From: Lewinellaceae bacterium
GTDB lineage: Bacteria; Bacteroidota; Bacteroidia; Chitinophagales; Saprospiraceae
Assembly (NCBI GenBank): GCA_020636355.1
Contig: JACJYB010000008.1
Span: 1-64,000, forward strand
Length of the DNA: 64,000 nucleotides
Direction of reading: 5' to 3'
Below are positions 7,851 through 15,154 of the stretch, piece by piece (positions within the stretch are counted from its first letter, which is position 1; each line of letters opens with the position of its first letter). A program made the position numbers and the translations under genes. A model generated the notes under the pieces. That model saw only the letters and a list, made by a program, of their open reading frames with translations. It did no database searches and had not been told where the DNA came from.

Positions 7851-8624
7851 ATGATTGCTTACTTTAGAAAAATACGGCAACAACTGTCAACAAGTAATGC
7901 GATGACCAGATCCTATTCCCGGATAACCCGGTATCTGCTCTATGCCACCGGAGAGATCATCCTGGTAGTCATCGGCATCCTCATCGCCCTGGAAGTCAAT
8001 AACCGGAACGATGCACGCAAGACCCATGACCAGGAGATGGTTTATCTCCTCAAAATCAAAGAGGATCTGGTCAGCAATAATGGCAAGCTGGATCGATTCA
8101 TCAATCGACAGAAGGAATACATCACTGCGGCGCAAACCATTATAAAACACATTGAAGGTGAGCCCATTACAGATTGGCATGCGTTCAATGAACAATGCAT
8201 CAGCATTTACGACTGGCGACGCTTTTACATGGACAACTACACCTTCCAGGATCTGATTTATTCCGGAAACCTGAACCTGATCAGCAACGACAGCATCAAG
8301 ACCCTTTTATTAAACCTGGACGGGCTCTACCAGCAATACAAAGCCAAGGAAGATCACTTCCGCTTTGATTCGGAAAGCATCATCTTTTCGCCCGCTTACG
8401 AGTTGCTTGACCTGCACCCTTCGTTTAATGATCACATTGGCCAGAAAACAGAACTAACGGACAGGATGTACCGGGATTATTTTCAGGACAAACGAACGAA
8501 AAATGGCTTTCTGATGGCCATCATCGAATTCTCAACCATGAATGGCATGCTTCGGGACATGAAAGGTGTATCCGAAAAAATGCTGCGTATCATCGAGCAG
8601 GATTTGCCACAAAATCACAAATAG
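7851..8624 (+). CDS. DUF6090 family membrane protein, array member 10
   Basis: The last and most diverged full array member (257 aa). The N-terminal block is longer (IRQQLSTSNAMTRSYSRITRYLLYA), the helix is at about 36-53 (GEIILVVIGILIAL) and the signature reads EVNNRND in place of QINNWNE, so the usually invariant Trp is lost. The middle motif is well kept (about 130-160, YTFQDLIYSGNLNLISNDSIKTLLLNLD). Because of the 39-base gap before it, it could have its own ribosome entry. No enzyme motif seen. Confidence 0.82.
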   Translation: MIAYFRKIRQQLSTSNAMTRSYSRITRYLLYATGEIILVVIGILIALEVNNRNDARKTHDQEMVYLLKIKEDLVSNNGKLDRFINRQKEYITAAQTIIKHIEGEPITDWHAFNEQCISIYDWRRFYMDNYTFQDLIYSGNLNLISNDSIKTLLLNLDGLYQQYKAKEDHFRFDSESIIFSPAYELLDLHPSFNDHIGQKTELTDRMYRDYFQDKRTKNGFLMAIIEFSTMNGMLRDMKGVSEKMLRIIEQDLPQNHK

Positions 8625-8660
8625 GCATTTATAGATCTTTTAGCTGCTATGGTGAACTGC

Positions 8661-8703
8661 TTGCATCATTTGAAAATTATTAGTTACTTTGCATTTCAAA
8701 GTA
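8661..8703 (+). promoter_or_regulatory. Putative promoter with overlapping inverted repeat
   Basis: TTG at 8661-8663, a 20-base spacer and TTACTTTG at 8684-8691 fit the Bacteroidota TTG-N19-TAnnTTTG promoter with one mismatch, 27 bases before the ATG at 8719. A perfect 7-base inverted repeat TACTTTG-cattt-CAAAGTA (8685-8703) overlaps the -7 box and would be a natural repressor site; no regulator is known for it. Confidence 0.5.
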
Positions 8704-8718
8704 CTTTTATCAACAACT

Positions 8719-9273
8719 ATGCAAACTGTGCTTACATCGTCGAATAAAAGAATCGCAACCATCGTACTTGCCGTTGCTGCTATCCTGGCCATTCCACTGA
8801 TCGCCATGCAATTCACGGACGAAGTGCAATGGTCCACCGGTGATTTTGTCATGATGGGCGCCTTTCTGTTAGGCTCAGGCCTGGCCTATGAACTCATTGC
8901 CCGGCAATCCGGAAAGACGATGTACCGGGTCGCCTTTGCAATGGCCCTCCTGGGTGCATTTCTACTTTTCTGGGTCAATGGAGCGGTGGGCATCATCGGT
9001 TCGGAAAATCAACCGGCCAATTTACTCTACGGCGTCGTGATTCTGGTCGGGCTCATTGGAGCCCTGGTCTCGCGGTTTAAGGCAACAGGCATGGCGACCA
9101 CCTTATTTGCTGCCGCTGCGGTCCAACTGATCGTACCATTGGTTGCCTGGATGATCTGGCCGGACCTTTCCTGGGGAAATGCCGGAATGGCTGGCGTCCT
9201 GGTGCTGAATGCATTATTTGCCGTTCTGTTCCTGGTCTCAGGCATGCTCTTTCGGCAGATGCGGAATGCATGA
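8719..9273 (+). CDS. Small multi-pass membrane protein of unknown function
   Basis: A 184-residue hydrophobic protein with about six membrane helices (roughly residues 10-30, 42-60, 66-86, 98-117, 122-145 and 152-175). The open frame extends to an ATG at 8689, but that codon lies inside the apparent -7 promoter box, so 8719 is taken as the start. Small polar loops and the end FLVSGMLFRQMRNA suggest a compact inner-membrane protein. Related hypothetical membrane proteins are common in Bacteroidota but have no assigned role. It is in the same direction as the preceding DUF6090 array but has its own promoter and is probably separate from it. Confidence 0.75.
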   Translation: MQTVLTSSNKRIATIVLAVAAILAIPLIAMQFTDEVQWSTGDFVMMGAFLLGSGLAYELIARQSGKTMYRVAFAMALLGAFLLFWVNGAVGIIGSENQPANLLYGVVILVGLIGALVSRFKATGMATTLFAAAAVQLIVPLVAWMIWPDLSWGNAGMAGVLVLNALFAVLFLVSGMLFRQMRNA

Positions 9274-9529
9274 CATCACCCGCATCAGGCTATTTCATCA
9301 ATCATTACTTCGAAAACACCCCGGCCACCGTGGACAATTTGGCAGTTCATGCTCGGCATGAGGTTCTTATAATGAAATAAGGGATAGATAAGACGGGAAA
9401 CGATTCGAAAGCATAGGCCTATTCAACGTACCGCGTATCTATTCAACCATTTAAGTGGAAAAAAACCGGTTAATCCCTCCACAAAACCAGACAGAACTCA
9501 TTATTTTATCGAGCAAATGATCCCGGACC

Positions 9530-10312
9530 ATGCCCGATAAAAAACAAACCTCCCGGAAGGAACAACCGAAGGTTGCCTCCGAAAGCAATCGGGACAACCC
9601 CGTATCAAAAAAATGGTGGAAATACCTGCTTGAATCGCTGATGCTCTTTATAGCCGTCGCCCTTGGATTTCTTTCCGATAACTTAAGAGAACAATTTGTC
9701 GATCGAAAAAAAGAGAAACAATACATCCTTTCGATGCTGGAGGACCTCAAACAGGACACGCTTTCGATCCGCCAGAATATTGATTTTTGGCAAGCCCGGA
9801 TCGAAGGAATAGATTCTTTACGTCATTTCCTGAAGCCGCCCTTAAATCCAGAAAACGGAGTAACTCTTTACCGGCTGCTGTGGAAGATGTATGATTTTAC
9901 GGATTTAAAATACCACGACGAAACCATTCAGCAACTGAAATCCGGTAATTTCGGATTACTAAAAAACCAGCATGTGGTAACTGAATTGGTTAATTATGAT
10001 TTATTGATCCATAATCAATATTATTACATCGAACAGTCAACCCGGGATCAATACATTTATCTACGCCATCTGCAGCATGAATTGGTTGATGCCAATAATT
10101 TCACGATTTCCAGCGACTGGACATTTAAACCAGATTTATCATTCCACTTTTTTATTAAAAATGACGCGGATAAAATTTTCAACTATACCAATGAATTATT
10201 TAATTATAAGCATTTTGCCAGTGTATTGATCGTCAATGATAAGAATCTATTACAAACGGCCAGTAAACTCATTGATTTGATCCATAAGGAATACCCTAAA
10301 TTAGTAAACTAA
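9530..10312 (+). CDS. Divergent DUF6090-like membrane-anchored protein
   Basis: A 260-residue protein with a long polar, Lys-rich cytoplasmic start, KKWWKYLLESLMLFIAVALGFLSDNL as the membrane segment (about residues 24-46), and a charged helical remainder. The GEI-LVVIGI-NNWNE signature is absent, but the segment at about 129-156 (DETIQQLKSGNFGLLKNQHVVTELVNYD) matches the middle motif of the ten upstream paralogues, and the topology and length are the same. It is therefore read as a distant member of the same superfamily, placed 0.9 kb after the array. Function unknown. Confidence 0.7.
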   Translation: MPDKKQTSRKEQPKVASESNRDNPVSKKWWKYLLESLMLFIAVALGFLSDNLREQFVDRKKEKQYILSMLEDLKQDTLSIRQNIDFWQARIEGIDSLRHFLKPPLNPENGVTLYRLLWKMYDFTDLKYHDETIQQLKSGNFGLLKNQHVVTELVNYDLLIHNQYYYIEQSTRDQYIYLRHLQHELVDANNFTISSDWTFKPDLSFHFFIKNDADKIFNYTNELFNYKHFASVLIVNDKNLLQTASKLIDLIHKEYPKLVN

Positions 10313-10532
10313 GCAGATGCAGTTCCAGGAGTAAACATTCTCATCAAAAAATCAAATGTTGTTTTACAGGTCTTTAAGTTCAATTCCCGTTCTTTTGCAC
10401 TTATACCAAACCATTTTTTTGTGGGCAACATCCGATGGACCTGTTGTTAAAGTATTTGCCTGCCCTTATTTGAAGTGACCGGCGCTTATAACGGACGGCC
10501 CATCTTCTTCTTCGCAATAATCTTTATGAAAA

Positions 10533-10548
10533 CAGATCAAATGATCTG
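10533..10548. promoter_or_regulatory. Perfect inverted repeat upstream of YCII-like gene
   Basis: CAGATCA-aa-TGATCTG is a perfect 7-base palindrome with a 2-base centre, 21 bases before the ATG at 10570. Its size and position suit a dimeric repressor site. No matching regulator gene lies next to it. Confidence 0.35.
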
Positions 10549-10569
10549 CTAATTTCACCACAAAAAAAC

Positions 10570-10937
10570 ATGATGTCGATCTCTGATGAATACATGCAGG
10601 AAATGGTTGCCTCCATGCAAGCGTATACGGCGGTCGTGCTCAGGAAAGGTCCGGCCTATCGGATACCTGACCAATATACGGTCGTTTGGGAACATGCGAG
10701 GCGCAATCTTCAATTACGTGATTCCGGTCAACTGGTTCTGGTGTTCCCGATCAACGATGGCACTGAAACTGCAGGTATTGGAATATTTAATGTGGATGTC
10801 GAACAAACACGATTGCTAATGGATGAAGATCCGGCCATTAAGGAAAAGATTTTGACTTATGAAGTACATCCACCCGCAGTTTCCCCGGGGATGGATTACC
10901 GACAAAACCTGAACACCCGGATAAGCCCGGGAGGTAA
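10570..10937 (+). pseudogene. YCII-related domain protein, frameshifted
   Basis: Residues 1-102 read as a YCII-related protein (EYMQEM...YTAVVLRKGPAY...VWEHARRNLQLRDSGQLVLVFP...GIGIFNVDVEQTRLLMDEDPAIKEKILTYEVHP). After EVHP the open frame continues to 11079 with a tail unlike the family, running 89 bases into the next gene. In another frame the DNA from about 10876 encodes RSFPGDGLPTKPEHPDKPGR and a stop at 10935-10937, and FPGDSLP is the usual YCII-family ending. A frameshift at the C-rich run near 10870-10876 is the simplest reading: either real decay or a sequence error. YCII-like proteins are small dimeric barrels of uncertain function with a conserved His. Confidence 0.6.
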
Positions 10938-10990
10938 TCAATTACAACTGAAGAATACCAGTTATGAAGGAAAGCAGATTAATATTCAAG

Positions 10991-11350
10991 ATGGAAAATA
11001 TAAATGCCATCCTGAATGTCCAGGATATGTCCCGCAGTTTGGCTTTTTATATCGAAGTACTTGGATTTACAAATGCTGACTGGGGTGATGATTTATTCAC
11101 CAGCATAAACCGGGATGGCCATAGTTTGTATTTGTGCCAGGGATCTCAGGGGACAGGTTCTACCTGGGTATGGATGGGGTTTGACGGAGATATACTCGTC
11201 CTGTATCAGGAACTTTTACAGAAAAAGGTAAAAATTAAAATGCCACCAACCAATTTTCCCTGGGCATTTGAAATGCAGATCTACGATCCAGACGGGCACG
11301 TGTTACGATTTGGAACCGATCCTGATGAAACCCAGCCTTTCATCCATTAG
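10991..11350 (+). CDS. VOC family (glyoxalase/bleomycin-resistance-like) protein
   Basis: A 119-residue single vicinal-oxygen-chelate protein: ILNVQDMSRSLAFYIEVLGF is the first beta-alpha-beta module, and FEMQIYDPDGHVLRFGTDPDE is the typical last strand pair. The open frame extends to 10964, but the ATG at 10991 (MENINAIL) gives the canonical VOC start. The metal-ligand set is not complete enough to call a glyoxalase, so it may be a binding or resistance protein of the bleomycin-resistance type. It follows the YCII-like gene and may be in one transcript with it. Substrate unknown. Confidence 0.82.
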   Translation: MENINAILNVQDMSRSLAFYIEVLGFTNADWGDDLFTSINRDGHSLYLCQGSQGTGSTWVWMGFDGDILVLYQELLQKKVKIKMPPTNFPWAFEMQIYDPDGHVLRFGTDPDETQPFIH

Positions 11351-11552
11351 CTTCTATTCAACATCGAAAAGAAATATATTCAGGATTATTGGAAGGTAAC
11401 TTCCATAGGTCGATGAATAGGTTACTGTGGTAGATCCGCTTTGGGCAAAACACCGGTTTTTCGTTATTTAGGAGGTTTATGAAAGTAGGCCAAGGCCTTT
11501 TCAAAGACTCTTGCAATGTATTTGATGTGATCAACTTAACCTGATATCCGTT

Positions 11553-12290
11553 ATGAAATTTAGTGAAGAATATTACTGGGCTGCATGCCAAAAATTTACT
11601 GAAACGATTTTAAATTCCGAAAACGTTTTAGGTATTGTGGTGTCCGGCTCACTGGTTCATGGCACAATCCATCCTAATTCAGACATCGATGTTTACATCG
11701 TCTTGCAAGAAAATACGGATTTTAGAGAGCGTGGTAACACCTGGGTTGACGGCATTGAAATAGAATACTTCAAAAATTCACCACAACAAATTCGCAGTTA
11801 TTTTATCACAGAAAAGCATAGTCCGCATACTGCACATATACTTGCGCATGGCAGAGTCATTTATCACAATTCCAATATTGTCCAGGATCTCATTTCAGAA
11901 GCTAAATCAATTCTAAATAATGTCCCCAAGCCAATGGAAAAAGTTGAGCTGGAATTATCAAAATATGAACTGGATGACTTATACAAAGACCTGGAAGACT
12001 GTTACTACAATCACGATGACCTGGGCTCCTATTTAATAAGATCCAAAATTATACAAAAAGGGATTGACATTTTTTGCAGAAATCACCGGGTCTGGCGTTT
12101 CAAAGACAAAGGATTGAGTTCCCAAATTAGCAACATCGACCCGGGTTTTGCCAAATTATTGCATTCTTGCTTACAATTTACTGCTGATGATGCGAATAAT
12201 TGGCTCGAATTCAGGCAAATAATTGAACAATTTCTGGGAGGGCGAAGAGCCAAGGAGTGGAAACTTTCTTCAAGACCAGTGATTGTGTGA
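11553..12290 (+). CDS. Nucleotidyltransferase-domain protein
   Basis: A 245-residue protein with an N-terminal Pol-beta-type nucleotidyltransferase fold: VVSGSLVHGTIHPNSDIDVYIVL (about residues 31-53) carries the GSxxxG and SDIDV motifs, with two metal-binding Asp residues, and GIEIEYF (about 68-74) may supply the third acid. The helical C-terminal half (about 130-235) could be a substrate-recognition bundle as in aminoglycoside adenylyltransferases, but the sequence does not match AadA or kanamycin nucleotidyltransferases closely enough to name a substrate. Its 3' end overlaps a longer possible start of the next ORF; the real start of that gene is 100 bases on. A toxin- or tRNA-modifying role is also possible. 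Confidence 0.75.
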   Translation: MKFSEEYYWAACQKFTETILNSENVLGIVVSGSLVHGTIHPNSDIDVYIVLQENTDFRERGNTWVDGIEIEYFKNSPQQIRSYFITEKHSPHTAHILAHGRVIYHNSNIVQDLISEAKSILNNVPKPMEKVELELSKYELDDLYKDLEDCYYNHDDLGSYLIRSKIIQKGIDIFCRNHRVWRFKDKGLSSQISNIDPGFAKLLHSCLQFTADDANNWLEFRQIIEQFLGGRRAKEWKLSSRPVIV

Positions 12291-12390
12291 TGGTAACCGG
12301 AATAAATTATATTTACAATGCTTAAGGAGACTTACCTTTTCCCGTGAGGAAATACGCCCTTGGTTAAAAATTGCCAAATTAAAGCACTAT

Positions 12391-13143
12391 ATGAAAAAAC
12401 ATCGATTGAAGTCTGCAATAATCCTAGTGATGCTGATCTCCGCAGGATGGACCAGGAGCCTTTGCCAGGTACCCGATACCATTTACCAAACCGAAAGCCT
12501 GGCTATCGTTCAACTATCCAATCAAGTTTATCAACACATTTCCTATTTACAAACCGAAACATTCGGTCATGTACCTTGTAACGGTATGATCGTAATGGAT
12601 CATCAGGAAGCCATTGTCTTTGACACACCTACCGATGAAAAAAGCTCCAACGAGCTGATCCAATGGATTGAACTCAATTTGCACAGCAACATAAAAGCGG
12701 TTGTTCCGACGCATTTCCATGAAGATTGCCTGGGCGGGCTAAATGCCTTTCACGAAATGGATATCCCTTCCTATGCCAATGAAAAAACCATCGAATTTGC
12801 CCGGGCGAATGAATATGCCATCCCTGAAAATGGATTTACCGATACGCTAAGTCTTCTCGTTGGTCAGGCCAGGCTGTATCTATATTTTCCCGGTGAAGGA
12901 CACACCCGTGACAATATCGTAGCTTATTTTCCCCAAGAAAAAGCACTTTTCGGCGGTTGCCTGGTCAAGACCATGAATGCCAGCAAAGGATTTCTGGGTG
13001 ACGCCAATACGGCAAGCTGGTCGGCATCAACTGATCACGTTCTAAAAAAATATCCTGAGGTGCAATTGGTCATCCCGGGCCATGGAAAATCCGGCGGAGC
13101 AGAATTATTAAGCTACACCATCCAATTATTTCAAACGCCATGA
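12391..13143 (+). CDS. bla: Subclass B1 metallo-beta-lactamase
   Basis: A 250-residue exported zinc hydrolase predicted to open the beta-lactam ring in the periplasm. The start at 12391 gives a signal peptide (MKKHRLKSAIILVMLISAGW...LCQ); the longer frame from 12283 has no such start. All B1 zinc ligands are visible: H108, H110 and D112 in HFHEDCLGG; H171 in GEGHTRDNIV; C190 in FGGCLVK; H231 in PGHGKSGG. The Cys ligand and the GGC-LVK and PGHG-x-x-GG contexts match CcrA/BlaB-type enzymes rather than B2, B3 or glyoxalase II. It is 4 bases overlapped with the frameshifted DUF2268 gene downstream. No mobile element is adjacent, so it looks like a chromosomal intrinsic enzyme. Confidence 0.9.
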   Translation: MKKHRLKSAIILVMLISAGWTRSLCQVPDTIYQTESLAIVQLSNQVYQHISYLQTETFGHVPCNGMIVMDHQEAIVFDTPTDEKSSNELIQWIELNLHSNIKAVVPTHFHEDCLGGLNAFHEMDIPSYANEKTIEFARANEYAIPENGFTDTLSLLVGQARLYLYFPGEGHTRDNIVAYFPQEKALFGGCLVKTMNASKGFLGDANTASWSASTDHVLKKYPEVQLVIPGHGKSGGAELLSYTIQLFQTP

Positions 13144-14064
13144 AGAATAATACAGTTTACATTAATGCCCTATTAAGTTTATTCATCCTAATTTATTCCA
13201 ATCATTTGCCTGGCCAAACGAACCTGATCAGTGATCCTGCCCAGGTAGTTATCCATACGGAAGACATCCATCTGTTTTGGAAGGTTTATGATGAAACGAA
13301 ACCCAAATTCAGCGCCCGCAAATTTGATGAAGAATATCTGGAAAAGGGAAGCGACGGATTAAAAGGCTTCATCCGGATGCGCATTCAGAGCGGTAAACAC
13401 TTAAAAAAAACCATTAAAAAAATATTTATTATTACGAAAATATCCGCCAGGCTTCACAAAGCATTGATGGCAACAAACCTGTTTTGATGGGTTATTTTAA
13501 AAACTGAAATCCATCTATCCGGATGCTGTTTTTCCGGAAATCTATTTTGTCATCGGGGCGTTGAACACCGGAGGCACTACCTTCTCCGGCGGTCTGATTA
13601 TCGGGGCAGAAATGTTTGGAGATGCAAAGGATAATTTTAATCCCCGTCTTCCACGCGAAGCGATGGATTTAATTGTCGTTCACGAATTAATCCATTATCA
13701 GCAAAATTACGTACATGATCAAAGTTTACTGGCCCAGACCATCCGGGAAGGTACCGCCGATTTTGTTTGTGAACTATTAACCGGGAGCCATTCCAACGAG
13801 GATATGTATCAGTATGGCCAAGCGCATGAAGCCGAATTATGGAATGAATTCAAACAGCAAATGGATGGCAACAGCTGGTCGCCCTGGCTGTATGGTAACA
13901 AGGACAATAGCCGGCCGAAGGATTTGGGGTACTGGATGGGGTACAAGATCGCTCAAGCCTATTACCTGCAAATGCCTGATAAAAATCAAGCCGTGAATGA
14001 CCTATTGAATATCCAGGATTTTAAAAAATTACTTACCCAAAGTGGCTATAACGGAAATAATTAA
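13140..14064 (+). pseudogene. DUF2268-type putative zinc protease, broken by two frameshifts
   Basis: Three frames together make one protein of about 308 residues: 13140 to about 13415 (signal peptide, then FWKVYDETKPKFSARKFDEEYLEKGSDGLKGFIRMRIQSGKHLKKTI), about 13425-13497 in a second frame (YYENIRQASQSIDGNKPVLMGYFK) and from about 13498 to 14064 in a third (KLKSIYPDAVFPEIYFVIGALNTGGTTFSGGLIIGAEMFG...). The third part carries HELIHYQQ, the HExxH zinc site, and a distal E in REGTADF. This order matches DUF2268 predicted zinc-dependent proteases. Both breaks fall in A-rich runs (near 13400-13430 and at TTTTAAAAACTG, about 13495), so either decay or homopolymer sequencing errors are possible. 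Confidence 0.75.
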
Positions 14065-14107
14065 TGTCGTTATCCAGACAAGACCAATATTGAACATCCT
14101 TCCCCCC

Positions 14108-14459
14108 ATGAACATCTCCAGCATTCAAATAGATCGATACAGCCAAATCGGCGAACAGAGCGTACGCCTGGAATTTCTGGATAGCACCAATTGCTTCGCC
14201 GGATGGAACATTTATTTAAGCCCTGCTAATGGCAGGATACAGTACAATGATGTTGATTTCGGCCAAGAGCACCTCCAGTCCATCCGGGTAAGCGGGAGAT
14301 CAGAACTGGTGGAACATTATCCAACCACCTTGACCAACGAAATGGACCGAAATTGTCCAGATTATTATTCCGGCTGGAAAAGATTGGGCGAGTATAGAGG
14401 CACCGGTCAAAACAGGAACAGCCGGTATTCAATCTAATTATACAAAGTCCGGCAAATAA
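14108..14459 (+). pseudogene. CBM6-like carbohydrate-binding fragment, frameshifted
   Basis: The open frame 14042-14437 begins with IQIDRYSQIGEQSVRLEF and NIYLSPANGRIQYNDVDFGQEHLQSIRVSGRS, resembling the first half of a CBM6 beta-sandwich, where a YNNVDFG motif is common. From about 14295 a second frame gives GGTLSNHLDQRNGPKLS, and from about 14355 a third gives IIIPAGKDWASIEAPVKTGTAGIQS with a stop at 14457-14459. The joined order (GGT-LD-GP-LS-IPA-W-PV-G) follows the second half of CBM6. Family assignment is tentative. No start, signal peptide or catalytic partner is visible, so this is a remnant of a larger secreted gene or a badly sequenced one. Confidence 0.4.
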
Positions 14460-14502
14460 TACATTGAATGGATTGATACAATTTCAGAATAGAGTTGTTG
14501 AA

Positions 14503-15138
14503 ATGGAAAAGGATACAGAAATCTTGGCTACGCGCTCCTCTTGCTGATCCCTCTGGCTTATTTTGGCATGGATAAATCTTGGTTTATCCATTTTCCTCAA
14601 TTCGGTGACCAGATGAATGGCTATTTGGTTTCATACTGTGGTCGTTCTGGCATGGATTGGGTTACTGATCGTACAACCTATGCTGATCCGGTATCACCAG
14701 GTGGAATGGCATCGACGGGTTGGAAAGGGTCTTATTTCCTGTTTCCCATCTTGCTTTTATCCACCTGGTTCCAGGTGATCCGGATCAGTGGGTCAGACGA
14801 ACCCATCAATCTATTCTTCTCTGGCGGATTCGGTTTTGCTGATCCTGTTTTATGGCCTGGCTATTTATTATCGCAGGCAACAACCGCTCCATATGCGGTA
14901 CATGATCGGTACGGCAATTGTTTTACTCGGCCCAACCATGGCGTACATCGGACCTCATCGCTTGGGTTGGTCCGCCAATTTTACCCAGTATGCCCAATAT
15001 GCCATAACCATATTCTTGCTGACGGGATTGTTGCGACTGGATCAGATGCACGGAAAAAAATACAAACCTTATCTGATCATTGGCCTGAGCTATGCCGTTC
15101 ATTTATTGGTTTATAGCCTGCTTTTCATGTGGACTTAA
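14503..15138 (+). pseudogene. Multi-pass membrane protein, at least four frameshifts
   Basis: About 210 codons spread over several frames: MEK at 14503; GYALLLLIPLAYFGMDKSWFIHFPQFGDQ to about 14610; MAIWFHTVVVLAWIGLLIVQPMLIRYHQVEWHRRVGK to about 14725; SYFLFPILLLSTWFQVIRISGSDEPINLFF to about 14815; then LADSVLLILFYGLAIYYRRQQPLHMRYMIGTAIVLLGPTMAYIG to the stop at 15138. Joined, these make a six-helix membrane protein of a kind common but uncharacterised in Bacteroidota, with a conserved HMRYM loop. Changes of frame occur at or near short homopolymers (such as AAGGATAC and GGAAAGGG). Neighbouring genes on both sides are intact. Confidence 0.65.
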
Positions 15139-15154
15139 AAATCCGGGCAATACA

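Noticed and set aside
14541..15116. 191-codon plus-strand ORF taken as a real protein
   Set aside because: Only parts of it agree with the membrane protein; the rest is out of frame with the conserved helices, as explained by frameshifts.
13140..15138. Programmed ribosomal frameshifting
   Set aside because: There are too many breaks in several unrelated genes and no slippery-site plus pseudoknot arrangement; decay or sequence error is simpler.
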